DNA of 64,000 nucleotides from Piper betle (Eukaryota > Streptophyta > Magnoliopsida > Piperales > Piperaceae): NCBI GenBank assembly GCA_033002965.1, contig JAURVB010013239.1, positions 48,770 through 112,769 of the forward strand, written 5' to 3'. A program made the position numbers and the translations under genes. Shown piece after piece: positions 33,810 to 44,660 of the stretch. Position 1 is the first letter of the stretch. Each line of letters opens with the position of its first letter. A model generated the notes under the pieces. The model made no database searches. It saw only the letters and a list, made by a program, of their open reading frames with translations, and had not been told where the DNA came from.

Positions 33810-35084
33810 TGTAAAACCCATGACTCAAGTCAGGGTTTTACGTTACCGAACCAGTCGGTTCAACCGTTGGTTCGAGTCGAGTCAGTTTCATGAACCGCGT
33901 GCTGAGTCGAGGCCAGCCGTGAGTTATGAGCGATGAGAGTCAGGCGTACCTAAATATATAATGATAACGTCGAGAAGATGGTGTGATATGAGTTATCAGA
34001 ATATATGAAAGTATGCAGTATTTTTTATTGTTATATGTTTGATCGTAGAAATAGTTTTAGGCCGAATAACGCGTTAGGACGCGTTGGATTATATTCAGGT
34101 GGGTTATTAGTTATAGAGCATGCCATTTGGATGTTGTTGTGTTTGTTTTATTTTATGGAATTTTTCCAAATTTTTCTAGATTTTTTTAGAATTTAATACG
34201 AACTAGTTATTATTTTGACTCGAGTAGGAATCGAGTCAATACTTAATTACGAAACTGCCATTGGAGTATTACACTTCCTTTCTCGACACCTTCCTCACCC
34301 CAAACCCTTGCCGCCGCCACTGCTGTGTGTTGCCGCCACCGACGCCGCACTGCCGCCGAGCAACGCCGCCCCGCCCTGTCGTGCAGTCGCCGTGCTGCCA
34401 TGACCCACCCCGGCCACCATCTCGCTGCCACAACGCCGGAATCGCCCCACAAGCCGTGGTGCCCTCCCTCATCGATTCGCCGCCGTCCGGCTCGTGCCAC
34501 CGCCACTGTGACCCCGACGACCACCCCCTCGCCGTCACCGACGTTTCCCCCATCATGTCGACCGTCGTCGAGGCCCGTCGCAGCCCCGATTGGAGCACGC
34601 AGCCGCCGCCACCCATTTTCGACGCCGCCACCAACAGCCATCGCCGCCCCGGCTGCCTTGTTTGGCACCACCATTGGACCAAGCTCGTCGAGCTGGTGCC
34701 GATAAACCCCTTGATGAATGCTACGGTAGATTGTCATGTTTTATCGTATTTTGATAAAATATTTATATACCCTTGTTGTGGATAGGTTGGCCCCTATTGC
34801 ATTTTTCGGGGAGATTCTGTCCAATTTTTTGTAAAAATTAATGAATTTTTAATTAAAATTTCTTGCTGTTGCTATGGTTTTGTTTTGCTTGCACATCATA
34901 GCATGCATATAGGACTACGTTAGAACCCACGCATCCCATCCATGCATTTCATGTTTGCATCTCCATCTTGAGACACCGAGGGCAGATCCAGGCGGCTTAA
35001 CCAAATCCAGTAGATTAGCGAACGGTTCGGTCGCCAGTGACATTTTCGAGTCGGTTCACGGGTGAGCCGAAATGGGGTGTTACA
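33810..35084 (+). mobile_element. 3' LTR of plus gag-only element, internally deleted
   Basis: Starts TGTAAAACCC and ends GGGTGTTACA but is only 1275 bp. It follows the 5' LTR to a point equivalent to 17215, then jumps at about 34710 to the equivalent of 31268. A short TGAT microhomology lies at the join. The middle 1.4 kb, including the putative intron and three of the hairpins, is missing. Confidence 0.88.
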
Positions 35085-35089
35085 CCCAC
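35085..35089. repeat. TSD (CCCAC), right copy
   Basis: Partner of 16572-16576. Confidence 0.85.
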
Positions 35090-35239
35090 CACCTCTGTGC
35101 CCCTTGCTCGTAGCCACCGCCCCACCCTCGGCATCCCCCAAATCCCTCCCACCCCCCTGCGAGTGGCTAACAGCCAGGTCGCCAGTGGTGGGGTGGCGCG
35201 GCAAGAGAGAGGGGGAGGGGGAGGGGAACATGGGAGGGT

Positions 35240-36850
35240 GGAATCGTAATAAAAACTTTACTCAGTCCCAGACTCGAGTTAATGTTACGAAATAAATTAA
35301 AAAATAAATTTTTTTGTAATAAAAACTTGACTCGATCTCACCCAGGATCGAGTCAATATTACGAAATAAATTTTAAAAAATAAAATAACTTTGTAATAAA
35401 AAATTTATTCTGTCCCACATGAGACCAGCGCCGAGCATTTCCCAGCAGGCCCATCCAGCCCCGAGGCGATGACATTGTTGGCCAACGCAAGGTCGCCAGC
35501 AGAGGGTGGCACGCCAAAACAAATGAGGAAGAAACAGGGTGGAGTATTTTGGTAATAAAAATTTTACTCGATCGGACTCAAGTTAATATTACAAAATAAA
35601 ATAATTTCATAATAAAAACTTAACTCGATCCCCACTTAAGTTAATATTACAAAATAAATTTTAAATAAAATAATTTCATAATAAAAACTTTATTCCATCC
35701 TGACTCAAGTTAAAATAATTTATTATGGAATTATTTTATTTTTTATTAATTTAGTTTGTAATAAAAATTTATTCGGTAATAAATTTATTTTGTAGTAAAA
35801 ACTTGACTCGGTCCTGCACTTGATCGAGTCAGGTTTATATTACAAAATTAATTTATATTTTTTAAATTTATTTCATAGTATTGACTCAAGTTGGATCGAA
35901 TTAAGTTTTTATTTTGAAATTATTTTATTTTTTTAAATTTATTTTGTAATAAAAACTTGATTCGAGTAGAGACATAGTCAAGTTTTTATTAAATAATTAT
36001 TTTATTTTTTTAAATTTATTTTGTAATCAAAACTTGACTCGGTCCCGCGCAAGATGGATTCCCGTTTTTATTACAAAATTATTTATTTTAATTTTTTTAA
36101 TTAATTATTTTATTTTTAAAAAAATATTTATTTCGTAATATTAACTCGAGTCAGGATCGTGTTAAGTTTTTATTATGAAATTATTTTATTTTTTAAAATT
36201 AAATTTTAATTATTTTAATTTTTTTATTACTTGATCCTAACTTGAGCTAATATTACAAAATAATTTTAAAAAATAAAATAATTGATTTTAAAAATAAAAA
36301 AATTTTAAAATAAAATGATTTTCTAATACAAACTTGAATCGATGCGGCATCGAGTCAAATTTTGATTACAAAATAAATTTAAAAAATAAATTAATTCAGT
36401 AATATATGAGCTCGAATCAAGTTTTTATTACAAAATAAATTTATTACAAAATTATTTTTTAAAAAATAAAATAATTTAATAACAAAAACTTAATTCAATT
36501 CGACTAGAGTCAATACTATGAAATAAATTTTAAAAATATAAAATTATTTTGTAATAAAAACCTAACTCGATCATGGGCAGGTCTAAGTCAAGTTTTTATT
36601 ATAAAATAAATATATTACTGAATAAATTTGTATTACAAAATAAATTTAAAAAATAAAATAATTCGGTAATAAATTATTTTAACTCGAGTCAGGATCGAAT
36701 AAAGTTTTTATTACGAAATTATTTTTTGTAATATCAATTTAAGTTGGGATTGAGTTGAGTTTTTATTATGAATTTTTTTTTAAAAAATTTATTTGTAATA
36801 TTAACTCGAGTCTGATTGAGTAAATTTTTTATTACGAAAATTTCCCCCTG
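35240..36850. repeat. AT-rich centre of M with degenerate repeats
   Basis: Many degenerate copies of a motif of the form AATAAAAACTTGACTCGA...ATTACGAAATAAATTTTAAAA, in both orientations. No gene. Low complexity makes unit boundaries unclear. Confidence 0.6.
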
Positions 36851-37364
36851 TTTCTTCCCCGTTTGTTTCGGCACGCCACCCCCTACCGGCGACCTTGCCG
36901 CCGGCCACCTGCTAACCAACAATGTCGCCGCCTCGGGGCTGGATGGGCCTGCTAGGAAATGCACGGCGCCGGCCGAGCGCAGGCGGCCGTGAGCAGGAGG
37001 AGCAACGCGGGGAGGGGGGACCGCTGCGGCTGCTGGCGGAGGTGGTGGGGGACGGCTGCGGGCGGGGCCGGGGGTTGGCCGGTGGAGTGGCAGGGCTAGG
37101 GGCAGGGCAGGACCAGGGCGGGGTGCAGTTGAGGGGGCGGCGGAAACCTGCGTGAGGGGCGGGGCTCGTGTGGGTGGGGAGCAACGTGGGTGGGGGGACT
37201 TGGCCAGGGGCAGGACGGGGCCGGGGCCGGCCGAGGGTAGGGCGGCGTAAACAACGGGAGGGGGGTGGAAGGGTAAAAAAAAAAAGAGTCCGGGCATCTA
37301 ACGGCCCTAACTCGTTGCGTTGCTACTGCGCTGCATTTTCATGCAGCACACAACAGCATTTTAC
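36851..37364. other. Right arm of M
   Basis: Starts with a segment inverted relative to 35415-35555, then a very G-rich stretch, then the right TIR. ORFs at 36734-37297 and 36922-37155 are proline- or glycine-rich by composition; no homology recognised. Confidence 0.55.
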
Positions 37365-37664
37365 TATATATATATATATGACACCATGTAACTTTATTAT
37401 TCCTAATGAACCGAATGTCCCAAAGAAATTCCTTGTCCATGTATCCTATTTTGGGTTGTCCACATTTTACTCTCAACTTGTAAAAATCATAACTCTCACT
37501 ACAAAACTTTGATTGATGTGAATCCTAATTCCTTAGACTCCTTTTAGTTTGATTCTTCCAAGTTTCAGAATTTTTAGATTTATATTTGTGGAGTTATGGA
37601 TTTTTAAATGTGACATAGTCAATCTGTCCAAATTTCAAAACTTAACATTTTGTCAAGCATTACA
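37365..37664 (-). mobile_element. 5' LTR of D, outer part
   Basis: Resumes D after M with a short TA run. On the minus strand the LTR begins TGTAATGC at 37664. Aligns with 12520-12810. Confidence 0.7.
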
Positions 37665-37880
37665 AAAGGAGGCGTGAGATTTGGGAGGCAAGGCTAGTTA
37701 AGCACAGGTATATTGGTCCATTTGAGGCTCTCAGAAGAGTTGGAAAGGTTGCCAATGAGCTCTCACTTCCAGCACGTCTGTCAGCTATGCATCTAGTGTT
37801 CTACATTTCAATGTTAAAGAAGTATGTATCAGATAGGTCATACATGCTACATTATGAGGAGCTCGATGTCAGACCCGACC
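37665..37880 (+). pseudogene. G1 integrase C-terminal remnant
   Basis: After one frameshift and a stop near the start it reads HRYIGPFEALRRVGKVANEL, then MHLVFYISMLKKY and YEELDVRPDL. This is the usual Ty3/gypsy stretch between the integrase core and the end of Pol. It is cut at 37881 by a minus-strand LTR, so any chromodomain tail is lost. Confidence 0.82.
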
Positions 37881-38687
37881 TGTAACACCTCGAATCTAGT
37901 TCACTCTCAAACCAGATTAGAACTGTTATAGTGGTTCAGATGAACTCATAAATCAATTATAAGTGGGTCAACCAAAACCTATGAGAAATAGATCTAGACC
38001 CTTTTGGCGTTTTAAGATGGAGAACACCAATAACATGTAAGCAAAAATGCATGAATGAGATGCACGCCCTATCAGGATGCTACATGAGTGGCATAACAAG
38101 TAGTCCACTGAAAACAATTAAATAATAATAAAATTATAGAAAATTCTAAAATAAAATAGACAATCTCCCCAAAAACTGCAATAAGGGGCCAACCTCTGCA
38201 AAAATATATAATAATATAATATCAAGCAAATAAAGGTTTTTACATCAAATTAGAGCATAAATTGTTTATCACAAGTCATAAACTATATCTTGACCCAACT
38301 ACTGATCACACTCATCATACCTGATGAACAAGAGCAACACAACCAAGAAATACAATGTAGCGCTAGGTATTTGTGTGCAAATAAAGATCACTGCTCCTCA
38401 CCAAGGCCAACAACTCCCACTCTAGATCCTCACCTACATTGATAATAGGAAAGTGTCAGCAGTGGGGTGTCCCTAGCCCATAAATGACTAAATATCAAAC
38501 CGGAAAATGAGAGCTAACTCTCGTAAAAAACAAATAATTATATAACTCCAACTGAACACTCAAAGGGCAACAAGTGAGGATCCATCAAGTTGTAGACTAT
38601 ACAGCATCCCGAACTAACTGGCATGGTGCCACTCTCGGCAATGCCATTCCTGTCAATATCATAATAGTCATCTAGGGAAAAACTAGT
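37881..38687 (-). mobile_element. Family-A-like LTR fragment, minus strand
   Basis: Begins with TGTAACACC, the reverse of an LTR end, and matches the last 0.8 kb of family-A LTRs in order, including the counterpart of the GGCCCCTATTGCACTTTTAGGGG segment. It is cut at 38687 by a second LTR. Confidence 0.65.
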
Positions 38688-40772
38688 TGTAACACCCCAA
38701 TTTTGGTTCACCTGAAAACCAAATTAAAAATGTTACAATCGAGTTGAGTCATTTATAAATTAATTAATCTATAAGACTCAAATGATGAAACAAATTGAAA
38801 CAACCCTCTTGGCTTCTCAAGAATGGAAGACATTACTAAAACATACATAAAATGCATCAAGTACTAATATTGCATGTATTTGTCCTTCCACCAAAGCCAA
38901 CCCAACACAGGATCACAAGACCTACATATATAATATGAAAATTGTTAGTAACAAATGTCACTGGTCCGAAAAATAACTATTACAAACTAGCAAGTGGAAA
39001 CTAATTTCCACAATGAGGAAAAATAGTATGTACTTTCCATGGGAACACTCAAAGGACATCTACTAAGGAGCCATCAAGTTGCAGACTTAATAGCGTCTCG
39101 AACTGAACTGATGCTATGCCACTCTCAGCAATAATTGGTCTCACTCTCTAGAGAAAAGCACGTAACATAAGCCTCTCCAAACCTCCATATAACACCTGGC
39201 GAGGAACACAATGGCCGGGTACTCTCAGGAAGTCAATCACCTTCCATACGCTTTGATACCACAAGTCTAGACATTTGATGTACACAACATTACTCATCTA
39301 CTCCACGTCTCTCCAGTGTGACCAAGATCAAGACATAGAGATGTTAGGATCCTCGAGAATGTGATGTACACAACATTACATGTCTACTCCACGCCTCTCC
39401 AGGTGTGAGCAAGCTCAAGATGTAGAGATGTTAAGATCCTCGAGAATATGATAACCCTCTCACTAATTCAGAGCCCACTGTGACCTGTGTATACACCCAC
39501 TAACGGTATACGCAAGTTCAAATATACCAATTCTTGGTTAGCTAAAAACTTAATAAAAACTATATATAGGGATGAGAAGAGAATCATATAAGTAGGCTCG
39601 AAGGCAACAAAAGATGGATCTCAGTTAGAAAACAACTCGAGGGATCTCATCCTCAAGGATTATTAATCATGGAAGTAAACTGCGTCTAGATGGCTCATGT
39701 TAAGTAGGATCCAATAAAACAATTACTTAACACGTCCTATGATCTAGAAATCAAATTGTAATAGATTAAAGTAATAAATCTGAGAAAAGTCCTAACGGAC
39801 CTGTGGACCAAGCTCCAAGCACATCAGCACATCTACGACGAGCACTCCCCAGCCTACATTAAAACCCACTACTAACTAAAAGACTAATAACTCTATATGA
39901 TGCATGATCGTGGTATGTAGTCACATCAACAATAACGTCACAATAATAGACAATGCTGAAAAAATCTACAACTAAACATTCGGCAGGCAAAACGAGACAT
40001 GATAAATGATAAATCACCAACAAATAAATAATAAATAACCAAATGAATAAACTCATAAACAAATAAATAAATAATAAATACATGAGGACAAATAACATTA
40101 TCATAAAATAATAATATAATTATATTATATATGTATGTGACTAAATGCAAGCAATAGTAGCACATGCACAAGTAAGTAAATAAACAATTAAATGAATAAA
40201 TAAATAATTGAATAAATAATTCGATAAATAAATAAATTCAAAATAATAAATAAGTAAATAATAACTTGTTAATTAAATAAATTAATTAACAATTAATATT
40301 AATTAATCATGAATAATAACAGTATAGCTATCAAATACATGAATATATAATTAAACACAAATAAATAATAACATATACGCAAACGAACAAATAAATAAAT
40401 AAGAAACAACTTATATAAAATTTGATAAATATGAATAAGATAAATATTAATAAGTAAATAAATCAACAATATAATAAACAATCATATAACCATGCATCAT
40501 AATCGACAAATATATAAATAACAAGAAATAAATAATAATGAATAAATAAATAAACAAACAAATAATAAATAAAGAAAAACATTCATAACAAAACATGCTA
40601 AATAATATAAATATCCATCTAAACTAATGTAGCGAGTCTCGAATTATTGAAAACGTTTGAGAAACACACGAAAACTGGCTGAAAAAAGCAATCGTGTCAA
40701 GTGGGCTGAACCAAACCGAGTCAAATCAACTGAACTAGACTGAGTCGGGCCGAGTTAACTCTATACAAGATG
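38688..40772 (-). mobile_element. Family-B-like LTR fragment, minus strand
   Basis: Starts TGTAACACCCC after CTAGT. It contains a terminal hairpin TTTGGTT/AACCAAA (38702-38723), the hairpin GTTAAGTA/TACTTAAC near 39700, and a long AT-rich TAAATAAATA tract at about 40000-40560 like those in family-B LTRs. It stops near 40772, where plus-strand family-B interior begins; the far half of the LTR and any second TSD are lost. ORFs in the AT tract are low complexity. Confidence 0.65.
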
Positions 40773-42361
40773 TCATGTCACACACCACTAAAGAACAAAC
40801 GAGACATATATCAAACTTCAATACGAGTCCTTATAGACTCAAGGGGAGATAATGGTTCTTTGGGTCGTTTGAACTACATCCATTTAGAAGTACGTGACTA
40901 GTATGGTATCGAGAAATACATGCCTACTGTTAGCTAATTGAACTAAAACCACTTAGAAGCTGTCTCTTAGACTCGTCATTGAATGACTGTTTAATAAGCT
41001 GGCTACCTGTGGCAGAGCTCAATCACAATGATCTTAGAGACATGTCCATGAATCTACCTAAATTTTTTAGTCACCTAGTATCCTATACAAAGTTTTCATT
41101 ACCCATTGTGACTCAGCCGGAGATCCTTACTTCACCACAGATAAAAACCTGATGTTAGATTATGTGACGATGAGACACTTCCTGGTCAAAGCCCTAGAGC
41201 AATGTGATCAGTTTTCCATGAGAGATCCATTCTCTTTCCATGTGACCATCAACACTAGACAGAGCTGAGTATTTTCACACTTACCATTTCAGATATACTA
41301 GTCCTACCATCAATTTACCAGATGGTTGAGATGAGCAATCATTGAGTAGTGCACATGCCACAAATCAGATGTAGACTCCACAATTCCGTACAGTGTGTGC
41401 TTTCATACTCCTTGAGACACATTATATCTGTGCAGGTGTTCTCGCCGTCATTCCATCACATAGAGCCCCCTTCGACACCAACTAAAATTATATAGATAGT
41501 TAGGAGAGCCATAACACGCAGTAGAGTTGTAGGGACTATTTTTGTTCCATTATGGAATAGAGTAAGATATTTGACTTGCGACCGAGTTAGCTAGGACATG
41601 CTGAGTGGTCCAGTTCCTCTTACAGGGACACTTGAGTGTTTGACATAGACTGGCAACAGTGAACCATATAGCTCATTAGCATATACCTTTATTTTGTACT
41701 AGAATCTACCATATGCTAGCAGGACTCGCAGGGCACCCTACTATAGTCATAGGAGCTAGAGCAGAGTGCCCTAAGGGTACATGTAGTTGACCTATCACAT
41801 TGATGAGGATCAGGAAGACATGGGCAGATCTTAGGCCACATACCTCACACCGACATAGCTTTTGCTGATGTAGTTCAGACTAGTAACCTGCAATACTCTA
41901 GAGTACATGCTGGACCACCCAGTAGGCCCTTAGGGGTGAACCTAGTTTTTCCTGCCAAGGTCATTACATTTCAGTCACTTAGTCTTAGTGACCTTAGGAT
42001 CCAATCCAACGAGATGATTCGAGCATTCATGGTCAGTTTAGCGAGATGACTTGAGCATGCATATTTAGTCAAACGAGATGATTTGAGCATGTATGGCCAG
42101 TCTCGTCAGATGATTCTAGCATGTATGGCCAATTTAGCCAAATGATTTGATCGCATGTAGTCCATCCATCTAGATTAGTAAGGAGCTAGCAAGCTTTGTT
42201 AGTGTTTAGGGTTTTAGCTTCATATTGGTCCATTTGGACTGTGTGCAGTTGGCTTTTGAGGGAGAGCTACTAGCTTGCCAGTGAGATGACATCTTCAATT
42301 GAGTTCCCCGTTAGTAGATGATGTTAGAAATTTCAAGGAAAAAAATTTTATGAGGAGAGGT
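40773..42361 (+). mobile_element. Family-B interior, 3' half
   Basis: Non-coding sequence matching 49990-51121 plus 59861-60235 and, more distantly, 10690-11789. It ends in a purine-rich PPT ATGAGGAGAGGT just before an LTR start at 42362. The 5' half is missing. Confidence 0.7.
42001..42165 (+). repeat. Tandem repeat, about 33-bp unit
   Basis: About five degenerate units of the form CGAGATGATTYGAGCATG; the same repeat is at about 60060-60190 in the other family-B copy. Confidence 0.7.
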
Positions 42362-43915
42362 TGTAAAACTCAGTTCGAGGAAGGGTTTTACCCGCTTGTA
42401 TTTTTGCCCAATTCGGGCCAATCTCGAGTTGGTTCGAGGGAGTTCGAGTTGGACCAATTTTCAGTCAATGAGTATGGGGCCTAAATGGTCGTGTGAAAAT
42501 GTTATCATGGTCTAGTATGCCAGACAAGTAGATGATAACTTAAGTTAGGTTACAATAGAGCATGAGTTATCAGTATATACGCTAGGTATACATATGATTT
42601 TTATGGGTTAGCTAGGGTTTTAGGCCAAGATTTAGTCTGTTGCAGTGCTTAATATCTGTTTGGGATTTTCAGGGTATCTCATTTGCATGCATCTAGGGGT
42701 TTCGGCTCACTAGATTGTGCCCCTATGGCCCAACTTGATTGAGTCATAGGTTTTCACCCAATGATTTGAGGGTTTGTGACCCATTCAACCTTCTTATCTT
42801 GATTCCTGTATATAGAGTCAAGTCAATTTTGACTTTGGACGTATTTGATCCAAGCTTTTTGTCCATATACATGTTGCATATACACATAGGTGGGCCCCAC
42901 TAGGCAAGATTATGCCACGTGGCATGATCATAGATATCCACGTCAACCCTAGCTTCACACAGTTATCTTTCAGAGATTTCTCCTGATTTTTAGAGTTTTC
43001 CCCTTAGCACTGCCATCACTTCGTCTTGCCACCAGCGAATCTCAGGCTCGCCCTTGGCCACCGGACTGGCACCACCAAGGACCGCCTCGTGATAGGCTTT
43101 CTTCACACCACTCACGACCACTGATGCCGCCACAGTCGCCACCCGCGATAGTGTTTTTATAGTCTGTTTCCAACTCCGCCGCCATTCGAGTTGTTTTTCG
43201 GCGTCAGTGAGCTACCTCCAGCCGATCCGATCACCCACACGACTTCATCTTGCCGAGATCTTTATTTTAAGATCACCCATGATAATCGCTGTGGCAACAA
43301 TCGCCACCGGCGCCCTACGACGATTTTGCTCTCCCCTTTCCGTCCGTTTTCCAACCAGCCAATGGCCGGACTCCCCAATCGTGACCACCCGCACCTCCAC
43401 CTCAATGCCCTTTGTCTATCCCAATTGGCAGTGACCCAACCGCCAGCCCTGTCTGACTCGTTCGCCAGCATCGCACCCGACTCCCCATGTTCATGTCCAC
43501 CTACCCGACCCTTTTCACTTGCCCATCAATCCCATGGTCATGCCCGAGCCTGTGTCCACGTCCAGCTAGCTGGCCCAACACTGTTACTTAACTCGGCTAA
43601 GTCGACTTAGCTGACCCGCTTGGGTGGACTTGGTTCATCATTTTCAAACATTTTCAGACCAGTAATGCTTGCTACTCACATTTTTCTGAATTAGCTTTGG
43701 TGGGAGGACAGATAAATGTTACACACACTTGAGCTCAACATAGTTATTTTCTTTCTTACCTTTATTATATTTGATGTGTTTTCACATATATTTAGCATTG
43801 TCTTCTATTCTCTTGACGCCAAGCGGGTTATTTCGATCTAATTACAAATTGAGTCTTATAGACTAGCTGCTTTAAACATGACTCGACTTAATTGCCACAT
43901 TTCCGACTCGATCGC
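42362..43915 (+). mobile_element. 3' LTR of family-B fragment, internally deleted
   Basis: Begins TGTAAAACTC with GTAAAAC/GTTTTAC terminal palindrome. Follows the 44661 LTR through GGGATTTTCAGGGTATCTCA and a GC-rich block (about 43000-43610), then jumps near 43660 over the AT-rich part to the last 0.25 kb. The final 50 bases to TTACA are not found, so the right end is approximate. ORFs here (43191-43610 and others) are LTR translations. Confidence 0.65.
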
Positions 43916-44155
43916 CACACATCCAGACAAAGTTTCACCGCTCTGCAGCCGTCCTGTCGCCGATGCCCTCCCCCTCAACCAAGCCGAGCTTTCCCACACA
44001 TTCAGCGCTGCAGCCAAAGCCATCCAAGGGCCAATTGGACAAGCTAACCAACCACGCCGATTAAATGCTAAGGAACTAATTAGGCAAATAAGTAGGAATT
44101 GCTAATCAAATGCAACGTAACCTAGAAAATCTCAAAAGGATTGATGTGTGTGACT
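43916..44155 (+). other. Unassigned sequence, probably old family-A-like LTR
   Basis: From about 44070 it resembles the AACTAATTAGG stretch of family-A LTRs; before that I cannot place it. No gene seen. Confidence 0.35.
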
Positions 44156-44160
44156 TGATG
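44156..44160. repeat. TSD (TGATG), left copy
   Basis: Partner is 44315-44319. Confidence 0.85.
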
Positions 44161-44314
44161 TGTGAGATCCCTCAACTTAGTCCCACATCTAATACCTACT
44201 GGGAGAAGATCCTGTTTATAAGTTGGAATGGACTATAGATCTTTAACTTTCGGGGTACCCATTGTAAAGAAATGACTTAGCCCATTACGTTACACTTTGG
44301 GTTGGGTCGTTACA
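44161..44314 (+). mobile_element. Solo TRIM LTR
   Basis: A single 154-bp copy of the LTR found in the large array, TGTGAGATCC to GGGTCGTTACA, flanked by TGATG on both sides. It marks an independent insertion followed by loss of one LTR and the interior. Confidence 0.93.
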
Positions 44315-44319
44315 TGATG
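44315..44319. repeat. TSD (TGATG), right copy
   Basis: Partner of 44156-44160. Confidence 0.85.
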
Positions 44320-44660
44320 TGATGAGTGCTTTGATGTGAGTGTGATATAGGATGTGTGAATGCATCATTGGGGGCTTTAGCTTATAGTTTTGATGTGTAA
44401 GTACGGAGGAGGAGCTCGCACCTAAGCGCGTAGACATGATTGGAGCTTGTACTAGGTCTGTTTAGGACTTGCTTCTAATTTGATTCCTTTAGTCTATCAT
44501 GATTTGTTTTAACAGGTAAGCGGGTGTCTTGAGTGGTGGATTTATTGTATCCCACTCCACGCACGTCATTTAGTCGTACAAATTTTCAGATTAATAACTT
44601 TCGAGGATGAAATCGTTTGAGTTTATTTTCAAAAACATAGATCAAGATCACGATGCCTGT
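44320..44660 (+). mobile_element. Old family-A-like LTR, left part
   Basis: Matches family-A LTRs from GTACGG-AGGAGCTCG through the GAGTGG/CCACTC hairpin and CGAGGATGA to CGATGCCT, where the family-B element interrupts. Resumes at 63122. Confidence 0.72.

Larger units (their letters stand above)
16577..35084 (+). mobile_element. Family-A gag-only LTR retrotransposon (TR-GAG type), plus strand, carrying the TRIM array
   Basis: Complete termini with 5-bp TSDs (CCCAC). Order: 5' LTR (16577-17643 and 30033-31640, split by the TRIM array), PBS (31645-31658), a single decayed gag, PPT (33797-33809), 3' LTR (33810-35084). The interior is only 2.17 kb and gag ends about 60 bases before the PPT, so no room ever existed for pol in this lineage; the sister copy at 53469-59155 has the same plan. 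Such gag-only elements are known in plants as TR-GAGs and must borrow protease, RT and integrase. The 5' LTR starts TATAAAACCC, with the terminal TG changed to TA. Confidence 0.9.
16323..37364. mobile_element. Element M: TIR-type DNA element in a (TA)n tract (nested inserts included)
   Basis: The ends form an imperfect inverted repeat of roughly 45 bp. The left reads GTG-CGCTAC...TTGCAGTGCAGGTAGCAC and the inverse of the right reads GTG-TGCTGC...TGCAGCGCAGTAGCAAC; both continue to GGCCGTTGGAT or GGCCGTTAGAT. TA repeats flank both sides. Inside are C-rich arms and an AT-rich centre. A segment at 35415-35555 recurs inverted at 36850-36975. There is no transposase. Net length without the gag-only element is about 2.5 kb. 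Insertion into TA microsatellites recalls Micron-like or Mutator-like miniature elements; the superfamily is inference. Confidence 0.55.
12092..37664 (-). mobile_element. Element D: minus-strand LTR retroelement with tiny interior (nested inserts included)
   Basis: On the minus strand the order is 5' LTR (37664 down to 13390, with the M insertion inside), PBS (13375-13386), about 0.55 kb of interior, PPT (about 12826-12843), then a truncated 3' LTR (12825 to 12092). The two LTRs align clearly: 12095-12480 with 15828-16290, and 12520-12810 with 37380-37650. It separates integrase core (to 12091) from integrase C-terminus (from 37665) in G1. The flanks are CAAGG (12087-12091) and AAAGG (37665-37669), a possible decayed TSD. 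There is no gag or pol. Net length without inserts is about 4.5 kb. Confidence 0.72.
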
